Source of the DNA: Paenibacillus sp. Marseille-Q4541
Lineage (GTDB): Bacteria; Bacillota; Bacilli; Paenibacillales; Paenibacillaceae
DNA length: 64,000 nucleotides
Assembly (NCBI RefSeq): GCF_018310695.1
Contig: NZ_JAGXCY010000020.1
Coordinates: 26,788-90,787, forward strand
Reading direction: 5' to 3'
Position 1 is the first letter of the stretch; the number at the start of each line of letters is the position of its first letter. Under the pieces are notes generated by a model. That model worked only from the letters and a program-made list of their open reading frames with translations, was not told the origin of the DNA and did not search any database. Positions 7,930 to 17,577 of the stretch are shown here, piece after piece. Position numbers and translations under genes: made by a program.

Positions 7930-8439
7930 CTATTTCTTATTCTGAAACACTTGAATAGGTCCCTGCCACTTCTCATTGTTAACTATTGTCTCCGAGTATT
8001 CTCCGGCAGTGTAATCATGAATAACCTTATTCCAAAATTTATTTGCAGGTAGATTTTTTGTTGTTTGCCGCACTTCCCAAGTTCCTTTAAATTTATTAAA
8101 AATGGTGTGAGCTGCTTGTTTGCCATAGCCTTTATTTCTAAATTTACGCATAATAAAAAAATCACTTATTACATTCGTCTCTTTCGCGGTGCTCACTTTC
8201 ACAAAATCCCTTGGAACATTGGATATAACTAGCGCAAAACCTGCTATTTCACCACCAACTTTCAAGAAGTAAGGGTGTCGATAATGGTCAGTCCATTGAT
8301 GATCTAAATATTTGTAAAGATAAACACCATGATCGTTCAATACATGTTCATCAAACTCACTTGAGTCATATCTATAGAACTGTATTAGATTATTAAGAAT
8401 GACCTTATCTTCATAAGGGATTTCAATGATTTCAAGCAT
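7930..8439 (-). CDS. GNAT family acetyltransferase
   Basis: A 169-residue member of a GNAT subgroup that also occurs at 31584-32081 and 52235-52777 in this window. Shared marks are an N-terminal LIQFYRYDSSEF-like segment, motif A FFIMRKFRNKGYGKQAA and the late NKFWNKVI motif before the last strands. ATG has AAGGAGAG upstream. It lies between a histidine phosphatase and the ROK kinase gene on the same strand. Substrate unknown. Confidence 0.8.
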   Translation of the reverse strand: MLEIIEIPYEDKVILNNLIQFYRYDSSEFDEHVLNDHGVYLYKYLDHQWTDHYRHPYFLKVGGEIAGFALVISNVPRDFVKVSTAKETNVISDFFIMRKFRNKGYGKQAAHTIFNKFKGTWEVRQTTKNLPANKFWNKVIHDYTAGEYSETIVNNEKWQGPIQVFQNKK

Positions 8440-8481
8440 CCTTATCTCTCCTTGTCCATGTTGGGAAAACCAACGCTATAC

Positions 8482-9093
8482 CTACAAATGATTTGTTAGA
8501 TTCATTTCAGTAATTTCCCATTTATTCGACGTCTTCTCAACCGTATGTACACTTGTATTATCGATCGGAAAGAAAGAGCATTTATTGGTCCATTCCTGAC
8601 CGTTTAAAAGATAGTACAAGACATTAATGACACCGCCATGTGTTACTACTAACACATTTGTCTCTATTTCTTGGCTTTCAAGCTGAATACATAAATTCTC
8701 AAACGCTTTTCTAACTCTGTTATGAAAATGGATTGGAGTTTCGCCTCCTGGAAAAGGAGTATCCATGTGAAGAGTATTAAAGTAAACACCCGGGTACTTT
8801 TCTTCGGCTTCTTTATTTGGCATCCCAGCTAGGATCCCGTTATTCATTTCTCTCCACTCTTCTGTGTACAGGGCCTCTAGTTTGAGAACTTGTTCAATTT
8901 CTCTTGTCGTTTCCACAGCACGTGCAAGATTGCTGCTCAGAATGGTATGAATGCCATATTGCTCAGGATGATGATATAAATACTTAGCAAGTTTCCTCGA
9001 TTGAAGAATGCCTTGATCAATGAGTCCCCTGCCACTCCATCCTCCACGGAATCCCTCTTCATCTTCGCCGTGTCTAACGAAAAATATCTTCAT
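8482..9093 (-). CDS. histidine phosphatase family protein
   Basis: A 203-residue phosphoglycerate-mutase-like phosphatase. The catalytic RHGE motif is at residues 7-10, the second catalytic His is in VVTHGGVIN (about 151), and LSSNLARAVETT carries the usual second arginine. It should form a phosphohistidine intermediate and dephosphorylate a small molecule. The start has AGGAGGG upstream. It begins the run that continues with the GNAT and ROK genes, 42 bases apart. A 20-bp perfect palindrome lies just upstream. Confidence 0.85.
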   Translation of the reverse strand: MKIFFVRHGEDEEGFRGGWSGRGLIDQGILQSRKLAKYLYHHPEQYGIHTILSSNLARAVETTREIEQVLKLEALYTEEWREMNNGILAGMPNKEAEEKYPGVYFNTLHMDTPFPGGETPIHFHNRVRKAFENLCIQLESQEIETNVLVVTHGGVINVLYYLLNGQEWTNKCSFFPIDNTSVHTVEKTSNKWEITEMNLTNHL

Positions 9094-9117
9094 TGCAATA
9101 TTCCCTCCTGTAACCTC

Positions 9118-9137
9118 ACAATAATTTAAATTATTGT
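9118..9137. promoter_or_regulatory. 20-bp perfect palindrome, possible operator
   Basis: ACAATAATTTAAATTATTGT is a perfect inverted repeat ending 25 bases before the histidine phosphatase start, where a repressor would block its promoter. It has no T-run and is too AT-rich to be a terminator. The binding protein is unknown. Confidence 0.4.
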
Positions 9138-9282
9138 CACTCTATATAAGTAATTAATTGGAAAACATACAATAGTTTACAATGCATTTAGTAAATATGG
9201 AAGCGACAACATTATATTAATGAAAATAAAAACGACAGTCCCAAGGCATTATAATTTCCTCCTAAGTAGGGACAAAAAGAAA

Positions 9283-9310
9283 GAACAGCATCCAAAAACC
9301 GATACTGTTC
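9283..9310 (-). terminator. rho-independent terminator of the sugar ABC operon
   Basis: A 10-bp near-perfect stem GAACAGTATC / GATGCTGTTC followed by TTTCTTTTT on the minus strand, 24 bases after the solute-binding protein gene. Confidence 0.8.
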
Positions 9311-9333
9311 CTTTTAAAAATTTTCCTTTGAGA

Positions 9334-10884
9334 CTAGTTGTTTGCCAAAAAGGCATCCAACTGTTTTTGCTTCTCTGCGATGATTTTATCGATACCCGCT
9401 GCTTTCAATTTTTCTGCATATTTCGGAATCATTTCATCTGGATTTACCGCACCGGAAGTAAGTGCCGGTTTAAACTGTTTGTTGACGTTATTGACCGCGG
9501 CAATCTCATTTTTGACAGACTGACTGTTAAATGTGAATCCGAGCGCCGGTGACTTTACACCTCTGGCATTGAAATCTTTAAACTTCTCCCATTTCTCAGG
9601 ATCTTCATTATCCCAGAGATAGTTGAGGAACTGATTGCCAAGTTGCCACTGAGCCCCCGGATTATAGGTCCGGTTGTTCGGGTCCGTACCTTCAGGCAGG
9701 CTGATGATATTTTCGCTGCCTTCTTTTTTCACATAGTGTTCGCCTTCAATACCGAAGTTGAGCAAATTGTTCACATAAGGATCGGAGTGAAGCAGGTTAA
9801 TCACTTCCATCGCCTTGGCTGGATTTTCAGATGTACGGGACAGAGCCAGCATCGCTCCGGAGGCATCCCCTGTCGTAATCGTTGGCTCCGTAAGTTCAAT
9901 CTGAGTCAATGGGAATCCAACATAGCTCTCTTCTTCCTTGTCTTTCCCAGGTTTCATTCCATCTGTCCACATAAAGACTTTTCCTGCTTTAGCCTGATCT
10001 TTCGGGAACACTGTAGATGTTGCAGAATCACTATTGATGTACCCCGCTTCGTACCACTTACGTGCAAGTGCCGCAGCTTCCTTGAATTCAGGAGTTTCCA
10101 CCTCATTCAATACGGTAGTATCTGAGCCGATTTTTCGAATCACACCGGGTACGGAAGCATCACCAAGATAATCCCAATCCAAGTTATCCAGTAGTCCATT
10201 TCCTGTTGAATTGGACATATAAAACGGAGTTACACTTGGTTCGTTTTCCTTGATCGTTTTGAGAAGCGGCTCGAGATCCGCCCATTTCTTCACATTCGAA
10301 ATATCTAGATTATACTTTTCAAGCAAATCTTTTCTTACCAGCACGCCGCGGGTTGCCGCCAGTTCCTTATTTGTCGGAACGCCGTAATTTTTTCCGTCTA
10401 CCTTCGATCCTTCTAGGAATGCGGGATCAAGGTTCTTAATAATGTCCTGTCCATCTTCCTCCAGCAGATCGTTTAAAGGTAGAAAAGCACCTTTTGCCAC
10501 GTTCACCGTATAATTTTGCCATGCTGCTGTAAAAATGATATCCGATTTCTCTCCCGACGATATCATGAGGTTCAACTTGTTGTCCCATTGTCCCCAATCA
10601 ATCGCGTTAATTTTAAGCGTTGCTCCGATTTTGGGTTCAATGTATTTATTAATTTCGGCCTCTACTTTCGCTACGTCCTTCTGAGGTGTCCCTGGATAGA
10701 ACAAAGATACTTCATAGGACTTTTCCGATTTAACTTCGGAATCCCCTCCCGTCTTCGTCTCACCGGTGGATGTAGTATTTCCGCTCCCCGAACATCCGCT
10801 TAAAGCCAGCACAATTGCGGTGATGGTTGCCAGAATAATCGGTCTTTTCCGTCTAACGAATCGTCCCCCATGAATCCAATTCAT
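9334..10884 (-). CDS. sugar ABC transporter substrate-binding lipoprotein (LplA/YtcQ type)
   Basis: A 516-residue lipoprotein: basic N-terminus, hydrophobic stretch and lipobox LSGC (Cys about residue 31), then a Gly/Ser/Thr-rich linker and a large family-1 solute-binding fold (for example FYPGTPQKDVAKVEAE and DIIFTAAW). It would capture an oligosaccharide outside the membrane and deliver it to the two permeases encoded just upstream. ATG follows GGGAGGG. Last gene of a permease-permease-binding protein operon; no ATPase is encoded, so a shared MsmX-type ATPase is probably used, as is common for this family. Confidence 0.9.
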   Translation of the reverse strand: MNWIHGGRFVRRKRPIILATITAIVLALSGCSGSGNTTSTGETKTGGDSEVKSEKSYEVSLFYPGTPQKDVAKVEAEINKYIEPKIGATLKINAIDWGQWDNKLNLMISSGEKSDIIFTAAWQNYTVNVAKGAFLPLNDLLEEDGQDIIKNLDPAFLEGSKVDGKNYGVPTNKELAATRGVLVRKDLLEKYNLDISNVKKWADLEPLLKTIKENEPSVTPFYMSNSTGNGLLDNLDWDYLGDASVPGVIRKIGSDTTVLNEVETPEFKEAAALARKWYEAGYINSDSATSTVFPKDQAKAGKVFMWTDGMKPGKDKEEESYVGFPLTQIELTEPTITTGDASGAMLALSRTSENPAKAMEVINLLHSDPYVNNLLNFGIEGEHYVKKEGSENIISLPEGTDPNNRTYNPGAQWQLGNQFLNYLWDNEDPEKWEKFKDFNARGVKSPALGFTFNSQSVKNEIAAVNNVNKQFKPALTSGAVNPDEMIPKYAEKLKAAGIDKIIAEKQKQLDAFLANN

Positions 10885-10957
10885 GACCTTGCCCTCCCTA
10901 ATTTAAACTCAGTATTTTAAAACACATACATTTCTAGGCAGAATCAACTATTATCTT

Positions 10958-11872
10958 TTAGCCTTTAACCGCACCAACGGTCAACCCCTTGATGAAATAA
11001 CGCTGGAAGAAAGGATACGCGAGCACAATCGGTCCGATACCCACAACGGCCATAGCCATCTGTAAGGTTTTGTTCGGCAAATCCAGCATGCCTCCCTGGG
11101 AAGAAATCTGCGAGGCGACATTGGAGTTGGAAGTAAGATACTGGATATCAAGCAAGGTTCGGTACATTAAATATTGAAGACTGATCGTTTTATTGTCAGA
11201 GATAAATATCATGCTTAGATACCAATCGTTCCAATAATTCAGCGTACTGAACAAGGCAACGGTAGCAAGTACCGGCAGGGATAAGGGGAGAACAATCCGT
11301 ACAAAGGTACGAAATTCACCTGCGCCGTCCACTCGTGCCGACTCAAGAATAGACATTGGGATCGAATTCGCAAAAAAGGTTCGCATGACTAGGACAAAAA
11401 ACGGTGACATCAACATCGGCATAATCAGAACCCAGATGGAGTTTTTCAAATCGAGTAAATTGACATAGACGAGGTACCAAGGTACCAATCCGCCGTTAAA
11501 CAACATCGTGAAGAAAATAAAGAAAGCGAAAAATTCCCGATACGGTAAATCACGTCTGGACAACGGGTAAGCATAACAGGCGGTCAGCGCTACACTGATC
11601 AATGTGCCCACCACGGTAACAAAAATCGAAACCCCGTAAGAACGAATGATCTGATTCATATCTTTGAACAAAAAGTCATAAGCACTTACACTAAATTTCT
11701 CCGGTATAAATCTATATCCATTCGCAATCACCGTCGTTTCATCGGATAACGAGATGGAGAGTACAAGAATGAGTGGCAAGATGCACAAAGCCGCGTAAAA
11801 GATGAAAAAAGCGTGAATGACAATTCCTGATCGCTTAGAGACATGAAGCGGATTACTGGAACCCATATGCAA
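10958..11872 (-). CDS. sugar ABC transporter permease (LplC/YtcP type)
   Basis: A 304-residue inner-membrane permease with six hydrophobic segments. The EAA-loop motif ESARVDGAGEFRTF (about residues 193-206) contacts the ATPase. A TTG start at 11872, two codons before the first ATG, suits the AAAGGAGGAG upstream; the ATG would be slightly far. It pairs with the permease gene 16 bases upstream to form the membrane channel. Confidence 0.9.
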   Translation of the reverse strand: MHMGSSNPLHVSKRSGIVIHAFFIFYAALCILPLILVLSISLSDETTVIANGYRFIPEKFSVSAYDFLFKDMNQIIRSYGVSIFVTVVGTLISVALTACYAYPLSRRDLPYREFFAFFIFFTMLFNGGLVPWYLVYVNLLDLKNSIWVLIMPMLMSPFFVLVMRTFFANSIPMSILESARVDGAGEFRTFVRIVLPLSLPVLATVALFSTLNYWNDWYLSMIFISDNKTISLQYLMYRTLLDIQYLTSNSNVASQISSQGGMLDLPNKTLQMAMAVVGIGPIVLAYPFFQRYFIKGLTVGAVKG

Positions 11873-11887
11873 AAAACTCTCCTCCTT

Positions 11888-12826
11888 TTAAAATAGTGCG
11901 TTATCCTTGTTAACACGGCGAACGATGGAATTAGACAACAGTACGAGTATAAATCCGACAACCGCCTGGTACAGACCAGCCGCCGAAGACATACCAATGT
12001 CACCGCCGATCAGGAACGTACGATAGACATAGGTATCAAGAACATTCGTCACCGGGAACAGAGCGCCGGATTCGAGCGGTACCTGATAGAACAACCCAAA
12101 GTCTGCATAAAAAATACGTCCGATCTGCAGCAATGTCATCACAATCATCAGCGGGTAAAGGAATGGAACCGTAATAAAGCGGACCTGACTCCACTTGCTC
12201 GCACCATCAAGGACGGCTGCCTCATAATACTCCTCACTGATCCCGATCACGGCAGCCAAATAAATGACTACATAATATCCGATATTCTTCCAGGTATTCA
12301 CAAAGGGTAAAATATACGGCCAGTATTCCGGTTCGGAATACCAATCGACAGACTCCTTGCCAAGAAGCGGCAGAAAACTCGTGTTCATAAACCCGGAGTC
12401 TTTCCCCAGAAAAGCAAGCACTAGATAACTAATAACAATCATTGATAGAAAGTATGGTAACAGCATGACCGACTGATAAAACTTCGAAGTGAATCGCCCT
12501 TTCACCTCACTCAGTAAAATGGCAAGACCTATACCGAGCACGAGATTCAGCAAAATAAACACAACGTTGTACGCAAGGGTGTTGCGTGTAATTTCCCAAG
12601 CATCCGAAGTGCCGAACAGATATTTAAAGTTATCTAGTCCAGCCCAAGGACTTCCGAAAATCCCGTCGGTGTAATTGACATTTTTAAAGGCAATGATGAC
12701 TCCAAACATCGGTAAATAGTTATTAATCAGCAGAAACACAACCCCTGGCAAAAACATCAAATACAGCACTTTGTATTTGCCCAGATTGTACAGCATGGTT
12801 TTCTTTTTCTTTATTGGTTTTGGCAT
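11888..12826 (-). CDS. sugar ABC transporter permease (LplB/YtcN type)
   Basis: A 312-residue permease with a basic N-terminus (PKPIKKKK), six membrane segments and the EAA motif YEAAVLDGASKWSQV (about residues 198-212). The frame is open eight codons further, but ATG at 12826 has AAAGGTG at normal distance. First gene of the transport operon, followed by the second permease and the binding protein. The YesM/YesN-type pair encoded just upstream is the obvious candidate regulator. Confidence 0.9.
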   Translation of the reverse strand: MPKPIKKKKTMLYNLGKYKVLYLMFLPGVVFLLINNYLPMFGVIIAFKNVNYTDGIFGSPWAGLDNFKYLFGTSDAWEITRNTLAYNVVFILLNLVLGIGLAILLSEVKGRFTSKFYQSVMLLPYFLSMIVISYLVLAFLGKDSGFMNTSFLPLLGKESVDWYSEPEYWPYILPFVNTWKNIGYYVVIYLAAVIGISEEYYEAAVLDGASKWSQVRFITVPFLYPLMIVMTLLQIGRIFYADFGLFYQVPLESGALFPVTNVLDTYVYRTFLIGGDIGMSSAAGLYQAVVGFILVLLSNSIVRRVNKDNALF

Positions 12827-12974
12827 TACTTTACACCTTTCCCCCTTCATATAGGTTCACTGTTCACCCTCCCCTTCAGTGGTAACTTCATTATAAAAAT
12901 CGCAGCTAAGTTTAAATACCAAGTATCGTAACCTCTTACTGTGTCATTTGATGACATTCATCTGCTACAAAAAA

Positions 12975-13002
12975 AGAACGGACGCTCATAGCATCCGCTC
13001 TT
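12975..13002 (-). terminator. rho-independent terminator of the two-component operon
   Basis: GAGCGGATGC / GCGTCCGTTC stem on the minus strand followed by seven T. The upstream arm overlaps the last codons of the response regulator gene. Confidence 0.75.
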
Positions 13003-14629
13003 CCTCTGTCTTATTCCCGATCTGCCTGCGGTACTGCTGGGGAGTAAGACCCGTATATTTCTTAAACATTTTCGTGAAATGGGTGTAATTAAAATATCCT
13101 ACTTTGCTTGCTATATCCGTAACTGTGGCACTTGTGGTCAGCAGCAATTCCTGCGCTTTCTGGACTCTGGCATGAAGAATATAGCTACTTAAGGACATGT
13201 CCATTTCTTTCTTGAAGAATCTGGATAGATAGGCAGGATGAAATCCAATAAAGTCTGCTATTTCCTCTCTTCCCAGTTCGTATTCCAGCCTTGCATCAAT
13301 GTATAGGCATACCTTCTTCACCGTCGAATGTGTATCCTCTCCTTCCGGATGGATCAGCAATCCCGAACGTGAAATGAGTTCATGCGCCCACTCGCGAAGC
13401 GCTGGAAAAGACCTTGTAACATCCGATTCCTGCGGTTCCTCGCCCAGATAAATACTATGCAGGGCAATTCCATTCTTATGAAGTAAAGGATATATAGAAT
13501 GTAGCAGTGCGTGATAAAAAGATTGCAGCAGCTCCGCTGACGAAGGCTTCTGTTCCTGCATCCAATCGATGAGTTCATCCGCCCTTTGTAATACCTCTTT
13601 TATTTTCCCTGTTTCCATGAGCAGCGAAAATTCAGGTGCCCACGGCAGCGGAACAAGTTCAGGGACAGACTCGCTTTTCTCTTCGCTCGCCTGAATATAA
13701 TAGACTCCATCCCTACCTGCCACATTGTGTCTGTGGACCTGCAATAACTTACGGTAAGCCTCCGGCATATTCTTCAGCGGAGTCCATTCCCCAATATAGC
13801 AGGACAATCGGCACGACAGATAAGCAGTACATCTGTCCATATAATCCTTGCAGGTGTCTTCCATTGTATCCGGAACTTGCGATGTCTGTATCTTATCCGA
13901 AGCATAGAGCAGAACCAGAACATACCCGCGCTGATCTGCCACAGCATCTCCGGCATTACCATCCAGAACAAATTCCTCCGCAGCATTACACAGCCCAAAC
14001 TCCAGAATATCGAGATCTTTATCTGGGAACTTTCGAAGCCATTCTTCCACGCGAAATAAAATCGGCAGGATGAAAGTTCCTGGATCCAGATCCACATGAT
14101 AGATCAACTTCAGTTCGTTAATTTTCGCTTCGCTGATCGGGTAACGGGAAGAGTATAGATCCTTCCAAAACCGTGCCAACCGTTTAGGTTTCCAGGAATG
14201 ATCTTCTTTTATATAAACCTCGTACACTTCAGCTAATTTTCTGAATTCAAGATTCTGCATTCTTTTTTCCAGTGCTCGTTTGACCGTCTCCATTAAGCTC
14301 ACTGAATTGATAGGTTTCAGCAAATAATCGAAGCTGTGCAGCTGAATTGCCTTTTGTGCATAGGAAAACTCGGCGTGACCCGTCAGAAAAATGGTTTCTA
14401 CCTGAGCTGCATAATGCTGAACCCAGATCTGAAGAGATAACCCGTCTTCTTCCGGCATTTCAATATCGCAGATCATAATATCAACTTGTTCCTTCTCAAG
14501 CACACTCCGGGCTTCATCCGCTGACATCGCTGTATAAAGATGATCAATACCGATTTGTTTCCAATCCACTGCCAGCAGCATAGCTTCTACAGCATAATAT
14601 TCATCATCCACGATGAGCAAGCTGTACAT
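12986..14629 (-). CDS. response regulator with AraC-type DNA-binding domain (YesN family)
   Basis: A 547-residue regulator: N-terminal receiver domain with DDE at residues 8-10, phosphoacceptor Asp55 in ICDIEMP and Lys in YLLKPI; a long middle region; and a C-terminal AraC double helix-turn-helix (about 440-540) ending in YFNYTHFTKMFKKYTGLTPQQYR. It should bind promoters of the neighbouring sugar transporter when phosphorylated by the kinase encoded upstream. The gene begins inside the kinase gene (26-base overlap). ATG is preceded by GGGGAGGAG. Confidence 0.9.
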   Translation of the reverse strand: MYSLLIVDDEYYAVEAMLLAVDWKQIGIDHLYTAMSADEARSVLEKEQVDIMICDIEMPEEDGLSLQIWVQHYAAQVETIFLTGHAEFSYAQKAIQLHSFDYLLKPINSVSLMETVKRALEKRMQNLEFRKLAEVYEVYIKEDHSWKPKRLARFWKDLYSSRYPISEAKINELKLIYHVDLDPGTFILPILFRVEEWLRKFPDKDLDILEFGLCNAAEEFVLDGNAGDAVADQRGYVLVLLYASDKIQTSQVPDTMEDTCKDYMDRCTAYLSCRLSCYIGEWTPLKNMPEAYRKLLQVHRHNVAGRDGVYYIQASEEKSESVPELVPLPWAPEFSLLMETGKIKEVLQRADELIDWMQEQKPSSAELLQSFYHALLHSIYPLLHKNGIALHSIYLGEEPQESDVTRSFPALREWAHELISRSGLLIHPEGEDTHSTVKKVCLYIDARLEYELGREEIADFIGFHPAYLSRFFKKEMDMSLSSYILHARVQKAQELLLTTSATVTDIASKVGYFNYTHFTKMFKKYTGLTPQQYRRQIGNKTEEERML

Positions 14630-16385
14630 CCGTGATCTCCTCCCCAGGTATGTGGCACTTGTAGTTCATCGTTATTTGTACGGCTGCGCCGCCGTCTGAT
14701 CCATTCTCAAAATGAAGCTCGGCACGCTTGTCTTTCATCTTCCGCAGCCGATGCTGTACATTCCAGATCCCGATACTTCTTCCCATCTTCTCCTCTGGGG
14801 TATATTCCCCATCCTGCAGCCGGGCAAGAACATCTTCGGAGAAACCCGGCCCATTATCCTGAATCCGGATCAGTAGCTTTTCCTCTTCAGGTAAATATGT
14901 GACCCCTATTGTGATCACCAGTGTGCCTCTCCCCTTCTTAAATCCGTAGAGCACACTGTTCTCAACAAAAGGCTGCAACGTTAAAGGAGGGAGAAGCAAA
15001 TCTTCGCAACGCGGGTCCAACTCCAAATGATATTTCAACAAGTGTGGGAACCGTAGAGTTTGAATTTCGAGATAGTTTTCCACATGCTTTAATTCATCCT
15101 TGATTGGAATCACATTGCGGTCAGCTTGCATGCTGAACCGAAAATAACCACCGAGATGTTCCGCCATTTTTTGAACAAGATCATATTTGTGCAGGGCTGC
15201 TAGACTATGAATAATATGGAGCGAATTCAAATAAAAATGGGGGTTGATTTGCATTTGGAGCTGTTTCAGCTCCGCCTCCTGGACACGAAGTTGCTCTTCA
15301 TACATACTTATTTTTAGATCCTGTACCTCAGTAGTCATCTGATTAAAGGTTTCGGTTACAAAAGTGAATTCTGGCGAAGAGGAAGGTGCCAGCTTCACAT
15401 TCAGTTCCCCTCGGCTGACCTTTTTCATCCCTCGAATCAGTGTATTCATCGGTTTGAACAGAACTTGTCTTAGAAAAAAGAGAACGAGTATGAGCAGAAT
15501 GGATGCAGCTAAGGGCAGCAGTTGAATAATTCGCTGAAACACAGGCAAGTTGCGCATAATGCTAGACTCAGGTAGCATGACAACATAATTGATGAACGCC
15601 TCATGAGCAGGCACCCCGATCATCAGATAACGATCCTTGTCTCCACCTTGACCAACCACCTGATATAACGAAGTTAGGGCTGACTTATGCTCAGAAGCCA
15701 AACTTACCACCTCATCAGGCATTTCTGTGCTAGATAAAGGCGTACCCTGATTAGATAGAATCACAGAGCCCCCGCCTTCTCCCCATTCCGTACTGTGTAC
15801 CCGCTGATTGAGGCTTTCCATTGGAACCCAGGCCCCGGCAATAAACTGCTCATTGATCCTTACCGTTTTTACGAGATGATAATTGTCTTTGATCTGAACA
15901 ATCTCCCACTTATAGGTAGGGATTCCTACGCTCATACGAGAAGCCTCTGGCATCATTTCCCCAATTGCCGTAATTTTTTCATCATATCCATTTTGGGTGG
16001 CCAGTACGGTATCGTGATGGAGGGTATCATATAGAAACAGACCATCCAGCAAATCGTAAAATCCCAAATCAGTTCTGAACTTATTCACAATCCGCTGCTT
16101 AGCGATGGTGTAGTCTCCGCTTCCGTACTCTAAAAAAAATAACGATATGATATCCGGGTCCTGTTCCCCTAGACTGTATAAATAACGATTCGTTTCCTTC
16201 AGTATTCGTTCATTTTCTTCCACATTCTTAATGACATAATTGCGATTCGTCAGGGATACCTGATCCCGAACCACATCCATGGCATAGACGTTGTTGAAGT
16301 AAAGAAACAATACAAGTGGCACCATAATCATGGAAAAGCCCGTAATGATTTTGAATCGTAAAGAAAACCTTGAACGATTTTTCAT
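14604..16385 (-). CDS. sensor histidine kinase (YesM family)
   Basis: A 593-residue membrane kinase: first membrane segment at residues 12-30, an extracellular sensor region of about 260 residues, a second segment near 290-312, a HAMP domain, then the phosphoacceptor His in QINPHFYLNSL (about 396) and an ATPase domain with QPFVENSVLYGF (N box) and IQDNGPGF (G1). It senses an extracellular signal, probably a sugar, and phosphorylates the YesN-type partner. A cre-like box lies 27 bases upstream of the ATG, so carbon repression is possible. Confidence 0.9.
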   Translation of the reverse strand: MKNRSRFSLRFKIITGFSMIMVPLVLFLYFNNVYAMDVVRDQVSLTNRNYVIKNVEENERILKETNRYLYSLGEQDPDIISLFFLEYGSGDYTIAKQRIVNKFRTDLGFYDLLDGLFLYDTLHHDTVLATQNGYDEKITAIGEMMPEASRMSVGIPTYKWEIVQIKDNYHLVKTVRINEQFIAGAWVPMESLNQRVHSTEWGEGGGSVILSNQGTPLSSTEMPDEVVSLASEHKSALTSLYQVVGQGGDKDRYLMIGVPAHEAFINYVVMLPESSIMRNLPVFQRIIQLLPLAASILLILVLFFLRQVLFKPMNTLIRGMKKVSRGELNVKLAPSSSPEFTFVTETFNQMTTEVQDLKISMYEEQLRVQEAELKQLQMQINPHFYLNSLHIIHSLAALHKYDLVQKMAEHLGGYFRFSMQADRNVIPIKDELKHVENYLEIQTLRFPHLLKYHLELDPRCEDLLLPPLTLQPFVENSVLYGFKKGRGTLVITIGVTYLPEEEKLLIRIQDNGPGFSEDVLARLQDGEYTPEEKMGRSIGIWNVQHRLRKMKDKRAELHFENGSDGGAAVQITMNYKCHIPGEEITDVQLAHRG

Positions 16386-16411
16386 GGATCATCCCCACTA
16401 TTTAACTGGTT

Positions 16412-16426
16412 ATGAAAACGCTATCG
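16412..16426 (-). promoter_or_regulatory. cre-like catabolite-repression box
   Basis: ATGAAAACGCTATCG matches the Bacillus cre consensus WTGNAANCGNWNNCW at 14 of 15 positions (last base differs when read on the plus strand). It lies between the kinase gene and its probable promoter. CcpA binding is inferred. Confidence 0.4.
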
Positions 16427-16492
16427 AAAATTTGCACATGATCTCTAATTCGATGGAATTTTTTTGGTTCCTTCTTATTTAAGAACTCTGAG

Positions 16493-16714
16493 TTAGATAC
16501 CTTCCATATGTTCTATAAATTCTTCATTCTTGAGTCTTAACGTTTTGTCATATGTTTCTACTTCGAATAAATCCCAAAATATTCGCCCCTCTTCAGATAG
16601 ATCCTTCAAACAAAAATATATTTTTCCTTTCTCAATCAAAAAAACTTCTTGTTTATTAATACGTATCTTAATATCTTTAACTAATGAGCATTTCATCGTT
16701 TTTTCACTTATCAA
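16493..16714 (-). CDS. small uncharacterised protein, about 73 aa
   Basis: The reading frame continues upstream into the DinB gene, but the region after the DinB stop offers TTG at 16714, ten bases after AGGAG, or ATG at 16696. The peptide is mixed charged/hydrophobic (VFLIEKGKIYFCLKDL, then EGRIFWDLFEVETYD) and looks like a compact soluble domain. It may be translated together with the DinB gene, whose stop is seven bases before the TTG. No family recognised; it could also be the tail of a truncated gene. Confidence 0.4.
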   Translation of the reverse strand: MISEKTMKCSLVKDIKIRINKQEVFLIEKGKIYFCLKDLSEEGRIFWDLFEVETYDKTLRLKNEEFIEHMEGI

Positions 16715-16721
16715 TCTTTGT

Positions 16722-17243
16722 TTACTCCTGTTTACGGTACCATTTTCTAAGCTGATTAATATGAGCTTGATGATAACGGCTATGGTCAGCCATATGCCAT
16801 AAGCCCCAACGTATAGTAGCTTGTTTTTCATTTTCATGTCCAAATATAACAACTCTATCGAGATCAGCATCTGTTAATTGTGTACATAATTCTTTCAACA
16901 TACTTAATACACCTTCATATGTAGACATAAGTGTGTTCAAAGACATCCCTTTGACCATCGGAAGCCTATTATTTTCATCTATCATGGGGCCATATTGCTC
17001 TTTTAATGACTGAGGAAGTGGAAGTCCCTTGATTCTATAAACCCAATTCAGATCAACATACATAACATGTTTTATTAACTGAGCGGTACTATTAAAATGG
17101 TGTTGAGGTCCCTTGTAATCGACTTCTTCTTGCGACATACCCTCAATGATTGCCTGTAGTCGTTGGCTATTCTCTTTTACAGCAGCATATAACATTCCCA
17201 CGATTGGTGACATATCTATTTCACCTTGTAAATCGTAAAGCAT
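16722..17243 (-). CDS. DinB family protein
   Basis: A 173-residue four-helix-bundle protein of the DinB/YfiT group. Three metal-ligand histidines are visible: in LIKHVMYVDLNW (about 54), and HMADHSRYHQ near residues 151-160. Family members are metal-binding, often acting as thiol transferases or of unknown function. ATG has GGAGG at seven bases. The gene sits between a broken GNAT gene and a small unknown ORF. Confidence 0.8.
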   Translation of the reverse strand: MLYDLQGEIDMSPIVGMLYAAVKENSQRLQAIIEGMSQEEVDYKGPQHHFNSTAQLIKHVMYVDLNWVYRIKGLPLPQSLKEQYGPMIDENNRLPMVKGMSLNTLMSTYEGVLSMLKELCTQLTDADLDRVVIFGHENEKQATIRWGLWHMADHSRYHQAHINQLRKWYRKQE

Positions 17244-17292
17244 TCTGAATCCTCCCCCCTTGTAATTAATGAATTCATGATTAATCTAAAAA

Positions 17293-17577
17293 TTATGCAG
17301 ATTGTTCGGTATGCATAAATCGGTATTGTATTAGTTGGTCGTCCACCCCTAAATATTGTTCACTTCCAACTCTACTTATTTCTTTGAATCCTATTTTCTC
17401 TAACATTTTTCTAGATCGAATATTTGATTCATGTGTTTCAGCGTAATAGATTGTAATCCCCAGCTTATTGGAACCGTACTCCATCATACATAAAGCAGAC
17501 TGAATTCCTATACCCTTTCCCCATAATGCACTCTCACCGATCGCTATTCCTAACTTCGCAGTATTGTCTTTTCTTAT
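17293..17577 (-). pseudogene. GNAT acetyltransferase, 5'-truncated remnant
   Basis: The C-terminal half of a GNAT is readable: KLGIAIGE, then motif A ALWGKGIGIQSAL, then HESNIRSRKMLEKIGF. The frame extends back without a start codon to a stop inside the end of the alpha/beta hydrolase gene. The first ATG pair (17484-17487) lies after motif A and would give a non-functional fragment. A deletion appears to have joined a GNAT tail to the 3' end of the hydrolase gene. Confidence 0.65.

Noticed and set aside
9643..10125. A 160-codon plus-strand frame
   Set aside because: Antisense to the solute-binding lipoprotein gene, without ribosome binding site or domain; codon shadow.
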